A stretch of DNA of 64,000 nucleotides from Achatina immaculata (GCA_009760885.1 CM019692.1:57216964-57280963), one strand, 5' to 3'; positions 35,835 to 48,012 are shown, counted from the stretch's first letter. Translations and numbers: made by a program. Notes: generated by a model from the letters alone, not told the origin.

Positions 35835-36880
35835 AAACAGACACAGCGAGGACAAGCTGGTTTCATAGACATTTGTCAAAATGTTTGAGAGTCTGACAGA
35901 AGCAAGTGTTTGAGTACATGAAGTGGCCTTTGTTGGATAAGCCGTTTGACAGGAAGAAGAAAACTCCAGCAGAGTAATCCAGGGTGTAGAACCATTCACT
36001 AGTTGTTGGTATCTTTTGAAGAGTTCGGACAAGAGTGCACGCTGTCTCTTTATAAAGAAGATCCTCAAAAATATCTATGAAATGCCTTTAGTGCAAGCAA
36101 ATAATAATCTCAAATCTAATGATGCAGTGCTGACAGCAGACTTGCAGGATCTTGGATCATGAAACACTGTAGTGTAATATTCATACCGTTGTGCTGTGGT
36201 AAAAGGTTCTGTGGTGCTGTGTTCCATGTAGACTGCACATGTTTACAATGTAGAAATATGCTCGCTTTGTGGATACCTCTGTGTGTCAAACTTACTGATG
36301 ACTAACACTGACAATTTTTTTTTAAAAATTTTGATTATGTATTTTGTGATCACGTATGGAACCATCCTTTTCCACTTCAGTTTTGTTACCTTGTGAAGTA
36401 TATTTAACGGCTGCTTACAGCTCTTTAAGACAGAAGGGTTTCAGCCAAGTAACTTTCAGTTTATGATGTCTGTATAAGTTTATCAGTACTGTCTAGGTGT
36501 TATATTTGTATTGCTCTTCTTTTTTTTTTTTTTCTTTCTTTCTCTAAAGCATGGGCTTTGACTTTGTTTTGCAGAGATTAAAAAATGTACCCTGTGTGAA
36601 TCTTTGGTTTTAAGTCTTCACTTTCCTGCGCTGACATGGACAGCTGTGACTTGTAGATTTGATTTGCTTATGTGCCATCATAGTCTTACTGAACACTTTT
36701 CTGAGACACATAGAGACTGTATATGTCTTAGCTTATGAGTGAAGCAGTGCTGAAATGGGGATTGGTTTGTCAAATGTCTTTGCTGTGCAACCTAAATGTC
36801 AAATTGTCATTCATGCAGTTTAAACACTGAAACCCCCACCCACCCACACATGTGTGCATTACCTCCTAAACTTTTATGAA
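35835..36880. other. Intergenic, nothing recognised
   Basis: Unique-looking AT-rich sequence with no supported gene. It may include distal taxilin 3' UTR. Confidence 0.4.
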
Positions 36881-37626
36881 ATGACATGATAAATTCTCTC
36901 TGTGGTATTAGGTTTATAAAGTGACATGATAAATTCTCTCGGTGGTATTAGGTTTATAAAATGACATGATAAACTCTCTGTGGTATTAGGTTTATAAAAT
37001 GACATGATAAATTCTCTCGGTGGTATTAGGTTTATAAAATGACATGATAAATTCTCTCGGTGGTATTAGGTTTATAAAATGACATGATAAATTCTCTCGG
37101 TGGTATTAGGTTTATAAAATGACATGATAAATTCTCTCGGTGGTATTAGGTTTATAAAATGACATGATAAACTCTCTGTGGTATTAGGTTTATAAAATGA
37201 CATGATAAATTCTCTCGGTGGTATTAGGTTTATAAAATGACATGATAAATTCTCTCGGTGGTATTAGGTTTATAAAATGACATGATAAACTCTCTGTGGT
37301 ATTAGGTTTATAAAATGACATGATAAATTCTCTCGGTGGTATTAGGTTTATAAAATGACATGATAAATTCTCTCGGTGGTATTAGGTTTATAAAATGACA
37401 TGATAAATTCTCTCTGTAGTATTAGGTTTATAAAATGACATGATAAATTCTCTTGGTGGTATTAGGTTTATAAAATGACATGATAAATTCTCTCAGTGGT
37501 ATTAGGTTTATAAAATGATATGTTAAATTCTCTCGGTGGTATTAGGTTTATAAAATGATATGTTAAATTCTCTCGGTGGTATTAGGTTTATAAAGTGACA
37601 TGATAAATTCTCTCGGTGGTATTAGG
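36880..37626 (+). repeat. 40-bp minisatellite
   Basis: About 19 units of AAATGACATGATAAATTCTC plus TCGGTGGTATTAGGTTTATA, with 38-bp variants (AAACTCTCTGTGG). Divergence rises at both ends, as in arrays homogenised by unequal exchange. Confidence 0.92.
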
Positions 37627-38755
37627 ATAAGATCACACAATAAATTGTTAAGCAAGGTTTCTGTTATTGAAATTATAATGTTTAGACAAGAAGAATATCT
37701 GACACAGGTATGTTTGATAACTTGTTTGTGAGAAAATTTGAAGATGTGTTTTATTGGGAACGTAATCCGCACAAGTTCAGATGATATTTTCCGTCTCCTG
37801 TATTAATAAAAGCAAATACAAGGTTATGGTGAAGGTATGGAGAGAGATTAGAGGACAGTGTATGCATAAAAAAAAATAAAACACATAACAGGAAACCTGA
37901 TGGTTGACTACACCCAGATATCAGCTTCGCTAGAGCCCCTGAAGATGAGGAACATGTACCTGCAGACTGAGGTACACCAGATTGTGTGCACACATACAGG
38001 TGAAGGGAACTTAGGATATCACATGAAGTTCAGTCTCATAAAATAAGAAACTTTGTCAAGAGTTCAGAGCTGATGAACAGAGAAAAAAAAAACCCAAAGA
38101 AAACCAGGTTTGTTGTTTTACTAGAGGTCTGAGAAAATATGGGAGGCAGAGATCTCTTTGATGGTCAGTAACTGAGGTCATTGGAAACATTACAGCAGCA
38201 GCTTTAAAGTAATTGTAGCTGAGAAAGCTAAGGAGAGAGGACGTATATACAATTCTCCCATTTACTTTATTAACTTTCTCTAAATCAGTGGTTCCCAAAC
38301 TGTATGAATTGCCACTCTTATATTTGCTAAACCACATCCACAGTGTTCATATTACTGAACATCTGTTCAATTGGTTTGATTCCTTCTCTCCCTGTTCAAT
38401 CTTCCTTCACAGAATCCTGTGTGTGGGGAGCACATTATCACTTTTGGGAACCACTGCCCAAAATCCAGTGCCTTTGGGTGTCATGTCTCATGAGAGTAAA
38501 TTTATTGCTCACTCCTAAATGGTCAAATACAAGTAGTTAAGTTTGAAGCTTCAGTGCAGATTGTTGTACATGGAAGTTGCTGGGATGTTGTGACTGTTAT
38601 GTTTCAGTCAAGATTGCTGCAGTCTCATCAGCAGCACACATATCTTAATGCTGTGTTGTAACAACTGATAAATGGGATATTTCGATTCATACACATTATA
38701 ATTTACAAGCATATCCTAGTTTTCTCCATTTCAGAAACTGAGCAGAGACTTTGTT
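37627..38755. other. Intergenic, nothing recognised
   Basis: No element or conserved coding motif seen in either strand. Confidence 0.45.
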
Positions 38756-39118
38756 CATTGGGAAACAATATGGAATGTAAGGTGCTACACACAGTGGGGG
38801 ATAATATGGAGTGTAAGGTGCTACACACATTGGGGGATGATATGGAATGTAAGGTGTTACACACATTGGGCGATGATATGGAATGTAAGATGCTACACAC
38901 AGTGGGGGAATGATATGGAATGTAAGGTGCTACACACAGTGGGGGATGATATGGAATGTAAGGTGTTAACACACATTGGGGGATGATATGGAATGTAAAA
39001 TGCTACACACATTGGGGGATGATATGGAATGTAAGGTGTTAACACACATTGGGGGATGATATGGAATGTAAGGTGCTACATACATTGGGGGATGATATGG
39101 AATGTGAAGTGCTGCATA
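38756..39118 (+). repeat. ~37-bp minisatellite
   Basis: Nine to ten units of GGGGGATGATATGGAATGTA plus AGGTGCTACACACATTG. Single-base length variants shift the frame. Confidence 0.9.
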
Positions 39119-39812
39119 TTTTTTTTTTTATTATCCCTGATAAGAAGAGGCAGAACCAGAAAGGACAGGAACAGGTCAAGAACTGGAGAAGTGCCAGTAA
39201 TAAACTACTCATAGAAACAACAAATCAGAAGCTCTAGCCAGTTACACAACTACTGCCAGTTTACCACAGAGGGAAGGAAGGACTGCTAATGCATGTAGTG
39301 GATGGAAGAGATAGCATAAACTTGAAATGTCCCCTTATATGAAGAAAGTAACTGAGCCTTATATTTGCCCCATGGGCACTGAGAGGTGCATGGGGAAGGA
39401 GACTAGTGCGTGGACTTTCTGCCTTGGTTTGCAGTGTGGTAGTTGGCTAGCACCATTTTATCACCCAAGGACGTAGTTTTGAAAGACTGGTGATGATATG
39501 AAGCTGTGGGTGAGCAAAATCTGTTGTGTTTTGTGTCATATTTTTGTCACATTTTTTTTTCTTTAACTTTGTGGTTTGATGCATGATTTAAAGTATGGTT
39601 GTTGCTTGCAGCGAGAACCTGCCCTCATCCGCCTGCGTCTGAACTGAAATACAGCCATTTTTTTTTTCTGTGTGTACGCTTTTTTTTTTTTTTTTGAAGC
39701 GTGTACCAGCATGAACATATGTAGCCATTTCTTAGGTTCTTTTTTATATTTTTTTGTAGTACATTAAATGAAACTGATGATAATGCTACATTAAAATCTA
39801 GAAAATTTGACC
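39119..39812. other. Intergenic, nothing recognised
   Basis: T-runs near 39660-39695; no gene seen. Confidence 0.45.
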
Positions 39813-39813
39813 T

Positions 39814-41240
39814 GTGGTTGATTGATTGATGAATGTGGGAACATGCGGTGAAATTGTTTCACGAAGAGGACAGCTGTCAGTATGATTTTAATTAGTAAGG
39901 AGGACCATCCTCCATGCACTCCTGGTGCATCCATAGGTGCTCCGATCTCCTTCTGCTTACAGTAACTGGTTACGCCCATTCTTTGTTGGTTGACCATCCT
40001 TCAAGAGCTCATTCATTTTTGACAAGGACGCTTATCCATACTTGTTGGTGAAGTCTTTTGTTCGACCAGCTTCTGTTACACCACTGATGATGTCTGCTCG
40101 ATCCTGTGCCTGCCAGTCCTTCATGGCAGCTGGGTCGGTCAGCTGATCTCCTCTTTCATTTCCTCTGACAGTTGCATGGCCTGGTACATAAATGAAGGTC
40201 GGCCTACGAAGGATCTGTGACATCTGCAAGGTCTGTTGAAGGGTCTGTGATATCTGCAGGGTTTGTCAAAGGATCTGTGACATCTGCAAGGTTTGTCAAA
40301 GGATCTGTGAAATCTGCAAGGTTTGTCAAAGGATCTGTGACATCTGCAGGGGGTTTGTCAAAGGATCTGTGACATCTGCAGGGTTTCGAGCCACTGTTGC
40401 CTTAGAAAGCCACCCTGAATTTTATTGTGCATAAGATAGATGCTTGCATGCAGTCTTGTGACTTGAGCCAGCGCAGAGCTTTTGTCACAGCCATAGTTTC
40501 CATTGCGGGGCTGCTTGTTGATGTAGCAGAAGCACCGCTGGATACTTTCACCATCCGAGTTGACCATAACAGCTCAGGTACACCTGCCTCGAACCACCGA
40601 TCCGTTTGTATAGACAAGGCCGTCGACATCTGTTGTGTTTTCACAAATTAGTACCTTGACCTTATCATCTGCTGCAGCAGGAATATATTATCTGCATCTT
40701 CTGTCGAGTGTAGTATGAAAAGAGGCACTTTTTTTAAACGTTTGGCGCTGCGGATGCCCATTCCTTTCCAGAATCTATTCTCAGGAAAGCAGATCTCAAG
40801 GATTACATCTTCCGCACTGGCCCATCCTCGATTTTCCTCTGCTAAGTCTATTCCCTTTTGTTCTTACAAAACTGACTGTAATGTGGGCGTGTCTTGTCTG
40901 TGTTTTGAGACAGGACTATGGCCTGGGTACTTTTATTCTCCTGTCCGTTGTAGGAAAGTCTAGTAGATACCTCGTGGCCTTGCAGGATGTGTCTCTGGTG
41001 GTTCTTAGACTAATACGATCTGCCTCGTTCTCTGTTCTCTCAAGCATTCCTATTTGTATGGGGCTGAGTGTTAGAACTGAAAGTACATACTCAGTCACTG
41101 AGAGGACCAGCCCTTGATATAAGAAAACTAGCAGGTGGTGGATGGAATGAGAGAGCAGCCGACAGATGTTGGTTATGGTCACCATTCTATGATGGTAGGC
41201 AGATGATCTCAGTGTAGGGACAACGGCTACGATCATTGAC
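39814..41240 (-). mobile_element. LINE with RNase H, antisense, 3' half (duplication copy 1)
   Basis: On the minus strand the order is an RT C-terminal region (41236-40916: LYQGLVLSVTEYVLSVLTLS, then NEADRISLRTTRDTSCKATR), a linker, then RNase H pieces (near 40644-40400: TALSIQTDRWFE, ETMAVTKALRWLKSQDC). After a minisatellite expansion the final block FIYVPGHATVRGNERGDQL and KDWQAQDRADIISGV is read (40229-40032). The 3' end near 39815-39830 is (ATCA)n, unlike the (GAA)n LINE at 1126. Catalytic RT and endonuclease are missing and frames are broken. Confidence 0.8.
40200..40392 (-). repeat. 30-bp minisatellite inside the LINE RNase H ORF (copy 1)
   Basis: Six units of GTTTGTCAAAGGATCTGTGA plus CATCTGCAGG. 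On the minus strand each unit carries the codons for LQMSQIL, the same residues that precede the final RNase H block, so the array is an expansion of coding sequence. Confidence 0.85.
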
Positions 41241-41254
41241 TAGTACAGTCACTG

Positions 41255-41586
41255 CCCAGAAGGAAACTATCTTCTGGAAATATACCAAGAAACCCAACTT
41301 AATATTGAAGAAGATTGGCTAGTAAAGAAGATTAAACAAAGAAAACTTAAATATTTTTGACACATTAAACGTCATGATAATCTAGAGAAGACCGTTTTGG
41401 AAGGGTACATAATGGGAAAAAGAAGAGAGAAAGACCAAGGCGAAGATGGCTGCAAGACATCGTTGATGATCTGCAAAGGATGTATCAGCAGCAGGCCATC
41501 TTGCTTACAACCGAGAGGCCTACAGGAGAGATGTTAGGGAGGCAAAGTTCGGCAAGGGACATGCAAATGAATGAGCAGCTGCTGAA
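41255..41586 (+). mobile_element. RTE-like LINE C-terminus (duplication copy 1)
   Basis: The plus strand reads WLVKKIKQRKLKYF, a stop, HIKRHDNLEKTVLEGYIMGK, then RRRWLQDIVDDLQ, the GKRxRGRPRRRW-type end of RTE LINEs. One base is missing relative to the second copy (AAGAAGAGAG versus AAGAAAGAGAG). Confidence 0.75.
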
Positions 41587-41737
41587 TATGATTTTAATTA
41601 GTAAGGAGGACCATCCTCCATGCACTCCTGGTGCATCCATAGGTGCTCCGATCTCCTTCTGCTTACAGTAACTGGTTACGCCCATTCTTTGTTGGTTGAC
41701 CATCCTTCAAGAGCTCATTCATTTTTGACAAGGACGC

Positions 41738-42942
41738 TTATCCATACTTGTTGGTGAAGTCTTTTGTTCGACCAGCTTCTGTTACACCACTGATGATGTC
41801 TGCTCGATCCTGTGCCTGCCAGTCCTTCATGGCAGCTGGGTCAGTCAGCTGATCTCCTCTTTCATTTCCTCTGACAGTTGCATGGCCTGGTACATAAATG
41901 AAGGTCGGCCTACGAAGGATCTGTGACATCTGCAAGGTCTGTTGAAGGGTCTGTGATATCTGCAGGGTTTGTCAAAGGATCTGTGACATCTGCAGGGTTT
42001 GTCAAAGGATCTGTGAAATCTGCAAGGTTTGTCAAAGGATCTGTGACATGTGCAGGGGGTTTGTCAAAGGATCTGTGACATCTGCAGGGTTTCGAGCCAC
42101 TGTTGCCTTAGAAAGCCACCCTGAATTTTATTGTGCATAAGATAGATGCTTGCATGCAGTCTTGTGACTTGAGCCAGCGCAGAGCTTTTGTCACAGCCAT
42201 AGTTTCCATTGCGGGGCTGCTTGTTGATGTAGCAGAAGCACCGCTGGATACTTTCACCATCCGAGTTGACCATAACAGCTCAGGTACACCTGCCTCGAAC
42301 CACCGATCCGTTTGTATAGACAAGGCCGTCGACATCTGTTGTGTTTTCACAAATTAGTACCTTGACCTTATCATCTGCTGCAGCAGGAATATATTATCTG
42401 CATCTTCTGTCGAGTGTAGTATGAAAAGAGGCACTTTTTTTAAACGTTTGGCGCTGCGGATGCCCATTCCTTTCCAGAATCTATTCTCAGGAAAGCAGAT
42501 CTCAAGGATTACATCTTCCGCACTGGCCCATCCTCGATTTTCCTCTGCTAAGTCTATTCCCTTTTGTTCTTACAAAACTGACTGTAATGTGGGCGTGTCT
42601 TGTCTGTGTTTTGAGACAGGACTATGGCCTGGGTACTTTTATTCTCCTGTCCGTTGTAGGAAAGTCTAGTAGATACCTCGTGGCCTTGCAGGATGTGTCT
42701 CTGGTGGTTCTTAGACTAATACGATCTGCCTCGTTCTCTGTTCTCTCAAGCATTCCTATTTGTATGGGGCTGAGTGTTAGAACTGAAAGTACATACTCAG
42801 TCACTGAGAGGACCAGCCCTTGATATAAGAAAACTAGCAGGTGGTGGATGGAATGAGAGAGCAGCCGACAGATGTTGGTTATGGTCACCATTCTATGATG
42901 GTAGGCAGATGATCTCAGTGTAGGGACAACGGCTACGATCAT
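41738..42942 (-). mobile_element. LINE with RNase H, antisense (duplication copy 2)
   Basis: Same blocks as 39814-41240: RT C-terminus at 42942-42622, RNase H at 42350-42064, minisatellite at 41906-42098, and FIYVPGHATVRGNERGDQL at 41935-41738. The (ATCA)n tail is absent because the duplication starts inside the element. Confidence 0.8.
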
Positions 42943-42960
42943 TGACTAGTACAGTCACTG

Positions 42961-43294
42961 CCCAGAAGGAAACTATCTTCTGGAAATATACCAAGAAACC
43001 CAACTTAATATTGAAGAAGATTGGCTAGTAAAGAAGATTAAACAAAGAAAACTTAAATATTTTTGACACATTAAACGTCATGATAATCTAGAGAAGACCG
43101 TTTTGGAAGGGTACATAATGGGAAAAAGAAAGAGAGAAAGACCAAGGCGAAGATGGCTGCAAGACATCGTTGATGATCTGCAAAAGGATGTATCAGCAGC
43201 AGGCCATCTTGCTTACAACCGAGAGGCCTACAGGAGAGATGTTAGGGAGGCAAAGTTCGGCAAGGGACATGCAAATGAATGAGCAGCTGCTGAA
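42961..43294 (+). mobile_element. RTE-like LINE C-terminus (duplication copy 2)
   Basis: As in copy 1, but with the two extra bases that keep the frame longer: GKRKRERPRRRWLQDIVDDL, then QKDVSAAGHLAYNREAYRRD. Confidence 0.78.
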
Positions 43295-43299
43295 TATGA

Positions 43300-43655
43300 C
43301 TTACGTCAACTAGAAAGCGCCTTTTCCCATACTATTAAAATGTAATTTCTTTGATTACAATCAGGAAAAACACATAAAAACGTTTTTAAAAGACCCGAAA
43401 AGCTAATTGAAAACAACAAATTCATCTTTACTGCTCAACTGTCATTTCTCATTTTTACGTAAGCTGGAAAAAACTGTTGATTTATATGCTTTATATGATT
43501 TATATACTCGATTTCCGCAAACGGTCGTGGCCCTTGAGGTCAAGTTGGACAACCCAGGTTTAGTGGGCGATATGACCTGCACCACGCGCGAAGAGAAGAA
43601 AAACGATGAAGTTATCCCGAAACTTGCAAAGTGTCTAGTAAACCAGTGCTTATGC
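43300..43655. other. Flank between duplication and satellite, nothing recognised
   Basis: The short ORF at 43407-43667 has no known motif and runs into the satellite. Confidence 0.4.
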
Positions 43656-45345
43656 AACAAGCTATAAAGTGTCAGGTAAACCAAACCAATGCTTACACGA
43701 CAAGCTAAAAAGTGTCAAGTAAACCAGTGCTTACACGACAAGCTACAAAGTGTCAAATAAACCAATGCTTACATGACAAGCTACAAAGTGTCAAGTAAAC
43801 CAATGCTTACACGACAAGCTACAAAGTGTCAAGTAAACCAATGCTTACACGACAAGCTACAAAGTGTCAAGTAAACCAGTGCTTACACGACAAGTTAAAA
43901 AGTGTCAAGTAAACCAATGCTTACACGACAAGCTACAAAGTGTGAGGTAAATCAATGCTTACATGACAAACTACAAAGTGTGAGGTAAATCAATGCTTAC
44001 ACGACAAGCTACAAAGTGTCAGGTAAACCAATGCTTATACGACAAACTACAAAGTGTGAGGTAAACCAATGCTTACACGACAAGCTACAAAGTGTCAGGT
44101 AAATCAATGCTTACACGACAAGCTACAAAGTGTCAGGTAAATCAATGCTTACACGACAAGCTACAAAGTGTCAGGTAAATCAATGCTTACGCGACAAACT
44201 ACAAAGTGTCAAGTAAACCAATGCTTACACGACAAACTACAAAGTGTCAGGTAAACCAATGCTTACACGACAAACTACAAAGTGTCAAGTAAACCAATGC
44301 TTACGCGACAAACTACAAAGTGTCAAGTAAACCAATGCTTACACGACAAGCTACAAAGTGTCAGGTAAACCAATGCTTACACGACAAACTACAAAGTGTC
44401 AAGTAAACCAATGCTTACACGACAAGCTACAAAGTGTCAGGTAAACCAATGCTTACACGACAAGCTACAAAGTGTCAAGTAAACCAATGCTTACACGACA
44501 AGCTACAAAGTGTCAGGTAAACCAATGCTTACACGACAAACTACAAAGTGTCAAGTAAACCAATGCTTACACGACAAACTACAAAGTGTCAAGTAAACCA
44601 ATGCTTACACGACAAGCTACAAAATGTCAGGTAAATCAATGCTTACGCGACAAGCTACAAAGTGTCAGGTAAATCAATGCTTACGCGACAAACTACAAAG
44701 TGTCAAGTAAACCAATGCTTACACGACAAACTACAAGTGTCAGGTAAACCAATGCTTACACGACAAACTACAAAGTGTCAAGTAAACCAATGCTTACGCG
44801 ACAAACTACAAAGTGTCAAGTAAACCAATGCTTACACGACAAGCTACAAAGTGTCAGGTAAACCAATGCTTACACGACAAACTACAAAGTGTCAAGTAAA
44901 CCAATGCTTACACGACAAGCTACAAAGTGTCAGGTAAACCAATGCTTACACGACAAACTACAAGTGTCAGTAACCAATGCTTACACGACAAGCTACAAAG
45001 TGTCAGGTAAACCAATGCTTACACGACAAGCTACAAAGTGTCAAGTAAACCAATGCTTACACGACAAGCTACAAAGTGTCAGGTAAACCAATGCTTACAC
45101 GACAAGCTACAAAGTGTCAGGTAAACCAATGCTTACACGACAAACTACAGTGTCAAGTAAACCAATGCTTACACGACAAGCTACAAAGTGTCAGGTAAAC
45201 CAATGCTTACACGACAAGCTACAAAGTGTCAAGTAAACCAATGCTTACACGATAAACTACAGTGTCAAGTAAACCAATGCTTACACGACAAGCTACAAAG
45301 TGTCAAGTAAACCAATGCTTACACGACAAACTACAAAGTGTTGAC
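43656..45345 (+). repeat. 38-bp satellite array, about 45 copies
   Basis: Unit TTACACGACAAGCTACAAAG plus TGTCAAGTAAACCAATGC. Common variants are GCTAC/ACTAC, CAAG/CAGG and ACACG/ACGCG; a few shortened units (CTACAGTGTC, CTACAAGTGTC) occur. No spacers, so not CRISPR-like. Confidence 0.95.
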
Positions 45346-46014
45346 ACCACAGACAAGTTGTGACTGTTACTTACTTCTGTGCCATCGTAAATTGTAAAAT
45401 AACGAAAAAAGACGGCGTTAATTCAAAAAAAAATAAAAATACAATTTAGTTTCCAGATAGTGGCGAGCACACAACACAAACAGCGATCAATACACGCGAT
45501 CCAGACCCTGACTCTACGAGATTTGGAGCCAAGCCAGACAAGTCTCGCCAGCAAGACCCCAGAGACCCAGATTGCGCAAGTATACGAAAATAACCGGCGC
45601 AAAGGTGGCAGTGACATTCTATTTCCACATTATCTCATTATCCTAGAACTGGGTCTACAGTTAATATTGTTGGTCAGATAAGCGCTCTAAGGTGACTTTT
45701 CGTGCGTATGTCGCAAATGTCTTGGTATATACCAAAAGAGGAAATTAAAATGAGTACAAGTGATTCATGTACAAAAAAAATGTATACCATTACGCCAAGA
45801 GACAGCGTGCCCGAGCTCATAAATCAGACATCTGTGCTTTAAGCGTCCAGAATACTTACCTACCAAGCATCAACGGTTAAAAACCTCACGGTTACACAGT
45901 AAATGGCAAAAGTTATCCATCATAATCATGATGATTAGCATAAACGTTTACTGAAATAAATACCTGCATATTTTTGTACTTGCGCACATGGCATTTTTGT
46001 ATTCAAGTTTGTTA
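45346..46014. other. Spacer between two 38-bp arrays, nothing recognised
   Basis: A moderately GC-rich stretch at 45455-45610 is open on both strands but matches no family known to me. Confidence 0.4.
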
Positions 46015-46410
46015 CACCAGGCTTCAAGTCAAGAGGCGAGCCTAGTCTGTCATAGCAGGCTACTAGTCAAGTCGCGAGTCTAGTCTGTCATAGCAGCCTT
46101 CTAGTCAAGTCTCAAATCTAGTCTGTCATAGCAGGCTACTAGTCAAGTCGTGAGTCTAGTCTGTCATAGCAGACTTCTAGTCAAGTCTCAAGTCTAGTCT
46201 GTCATAGCAGGCTTCTAGTCAAGTCTCAAGTCTAGTCTGTCATAGCAGGCTACTAGGCAAGTCGCGAGTCTAGTCTATTATAGCAGGCTTCTAGTCAAGT
46301 CGCGAGTCTAGTCTGTCATAGCAGGCTACTAGTCAAGTCGTGAATCTAGTCTGTCATAGCAGGCTTTTAGTCAAGTCTCAAGTCTAGTCTGTCATAGCAG
46401 GTTTCTAGTC
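46015..46410 (+). repeat. Second 38-bp minisatellite, left part
   Basis: About ten units of TAGTCAAGTCGCGAGTCTAG plus TCTGTCATAGCAGGCTTC. The array is interrupted by a pair of LINE fragments and resumes at 47907-48010. Confidence 0.9.
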
Positions 46411-47013
46411 AAGAAACAGAATCCACCAACATGCAGTATAACATTAAACGGAACTATTCTAAAGCAGGTGCAGAAATTAAAATACCTTGAAGCAGTAATA
46501 ACTTCAGATGAGAAATGCAAAACAGAAATTAGGAACAGAATAGGCCAAGCAAAGACTGCATTTCAGAGAATGAGAAGCATATTAGCTAACACATCCTTAT
46601 CAATGAATGTTAGAAAATGAGTCCTAAAATGCTATATTGAACCTATTTTGTTATATGGAAGTGAATCAAGGACAATAGGCAGGTATGCACAAAAATCACT
46701 GGAAGCAGCAGAAACTGGGTTTATTAGAAGAATGTTGCGAATCCCCTGGACAGCAACAATAACTAATGAAGAATGTATGAGAAGAGCTGGAGGGACAAAA
46801 AAATCTTGTCAAAATGATAAGAGAGAGACAATGTACTTTCATAGGACATGCAATGAGAAAAGGGGCCATTGAAAATATTATAACAACAAGAAAAATAGAG
46901 GAAAGAAGATCAAGAGGAAGACCAAGAGAAATGATACTGGACAGTCTGACGGAATGGTGTGAGAGGAGATCACCAACTGAGCTGATGGCCTGCATGAAGG
47001 ATCGGGTGCTCTC
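46411..47013 (+). mobile_element. RTE LINE family a, plus-strand arm of hairpin
   Basis: Runs from the equivalent of QNPPTCSI to MKDRVL and stops abruptly at GGGTGCTC, before the usual C-terminus. The frame is broken (TGA near 46618; frameshift near 46800). Confidence 0.88.
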
Positions 47014-47906
47014 ATCATCATCATCAGGTGCCGTGCCGACTGGCGTTGGCTATTATGCTTCTCCAGAGTACACGATTCTTCATGCAGGCCATCAGTTCAG
47101 TTGGTGATCTCCTCTTACACCATCCGTCAGACTGTCCAGTATCATTTCTCTTGGTCTTCCTCTTGATCTTCTTCCTTCTATTTTTCCTGTTGTTATAATA
47201 TTTTCAATGGCCCCTCTTCTCATTGAATGTCCTATGAAAGTACATTGTCTCTCTCTTATCTTTTTGACAAGATTTTTTGTCTCTCCAGCTCTTCTCATAC
47301 ATTCTTCATTAGTTATTTTTGCTGTCCAGGGTATTCGCAACATTCTTCTAATAAACCACATTTCTGCTGCTTCCAATGATTTTTGTGCAGACTTGCCTAT
47401 TGTCCATGATTCACTTCCATATAACAAGATAGGTTAAGTATAGCATTTTAGGACTCGTTTTCTAACATTCAGTGATAAAGATGTATTAGCTAATATGTTT
47501 CTCATTCTCTGAAATGCAGTCTTTGCTTGGCCTATTCTGTTCCTAATTTCTGTTCTGCATTTCCCATCTGAAGTTATTACTGCTCCAAGGTATTTGAATT
47601 TCTGCACCTGCTTTAGAATGGTTCCGTTTAATTTAATACTGCATGTTGGTGGATTCTGTTTCTTAGATATAACCATAGTCTCTGTTTTTTTGATGTTCAA
47701 AGTAAGGCCTTTCTGTTCACTTTCTTTGGCGACTTTATCCAAGAGATTTTGCAGGTCTTGTTGGTTCTCAGCTATCAGTATTGTGTGGTCAGCATGCCGA
47801 AGGTTGTTAATATTGTATCCTCCAATTGTTATGTCTGGTTCCGTGATGATTGTTCTTAGAATATTCTCGCTGTACAGAGAAAAAAGGTCTGGAGATAGTA
47901 CATCTC
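47014..47906 (-). mobile_element. RTE LINE family a, minus-strand arm of hairpin
   Basis: The reverse complement of the family a 3' end begins at its (TGA)n tail (TCATCATCATCATC at 47014) and reads back through GRRSRGRPREMILDSLTDG, LLYGSESWTIGK, LTLNIKKTETMV and NNLRHADHTILIAE to the equivalent of TVLSPDLFSLYSE. The YADD box is altered to HADH, so the RT would be inactive. Confidence 0.88.
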
Positions 47907-48012
47907 TAGTCTAGTCTGTCATAGCAGGCTTCTAGTCAGGTCCTGAGTCTAGTCTGTCATAGAATGCTTCAAGTCAAGTCGCGAGTCTAGTCTGTCATAC
48001 CAGTCTTCTGAT
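47907..48012 (+). repeat. Second 38-bp minisatellite, right part
   Basis: Two to three more units (TCTAGTCTGTCATAGCAGGC) after the LINE pair, ending in decayed units. Confidence 0.85.

Larger units (their letters stand above)
39881..41586. repeat. 1.7-kb tandem duplication, copy 1
   Basis: Repeated as 41587-43294 with offset 1706 and about five differences (three substitutions, two single-base indels), about 99.7% identity. It contains an antisense RNase H LINE piece and a sense RTE-like C-terminus. Confidence 0.95.
41587..43294. repeat. 1.7-kb tandem duplication, copy 2
   Basis: Second copy of 39881-41586. Both copies begin TATGATTTTAATTAGTAAGG and end GAGCAGCTGCTGAA. TATGA recurs directly after copy 2 (43295), a possible microhomology at the duplication joint. 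Confidence 0.95.

Noticed and set aside
35157..35872. Overlapping Lys-rich and Phe-rich ORFs on both strands
   Set aside because: They follow the minisatellite and its A-tracts; no independent coding evidence.
43656..45345. Direct-repeat array that could be read as CRISPR
   Set aside because: Units are contiguous with no unique spacers, no Cas genes exist, and the DNA is eukaryotic.
45455..45628. Possible exon open on both strands
   Set aside because: No homology recognised and no splice sites that connect to other coding sequence.
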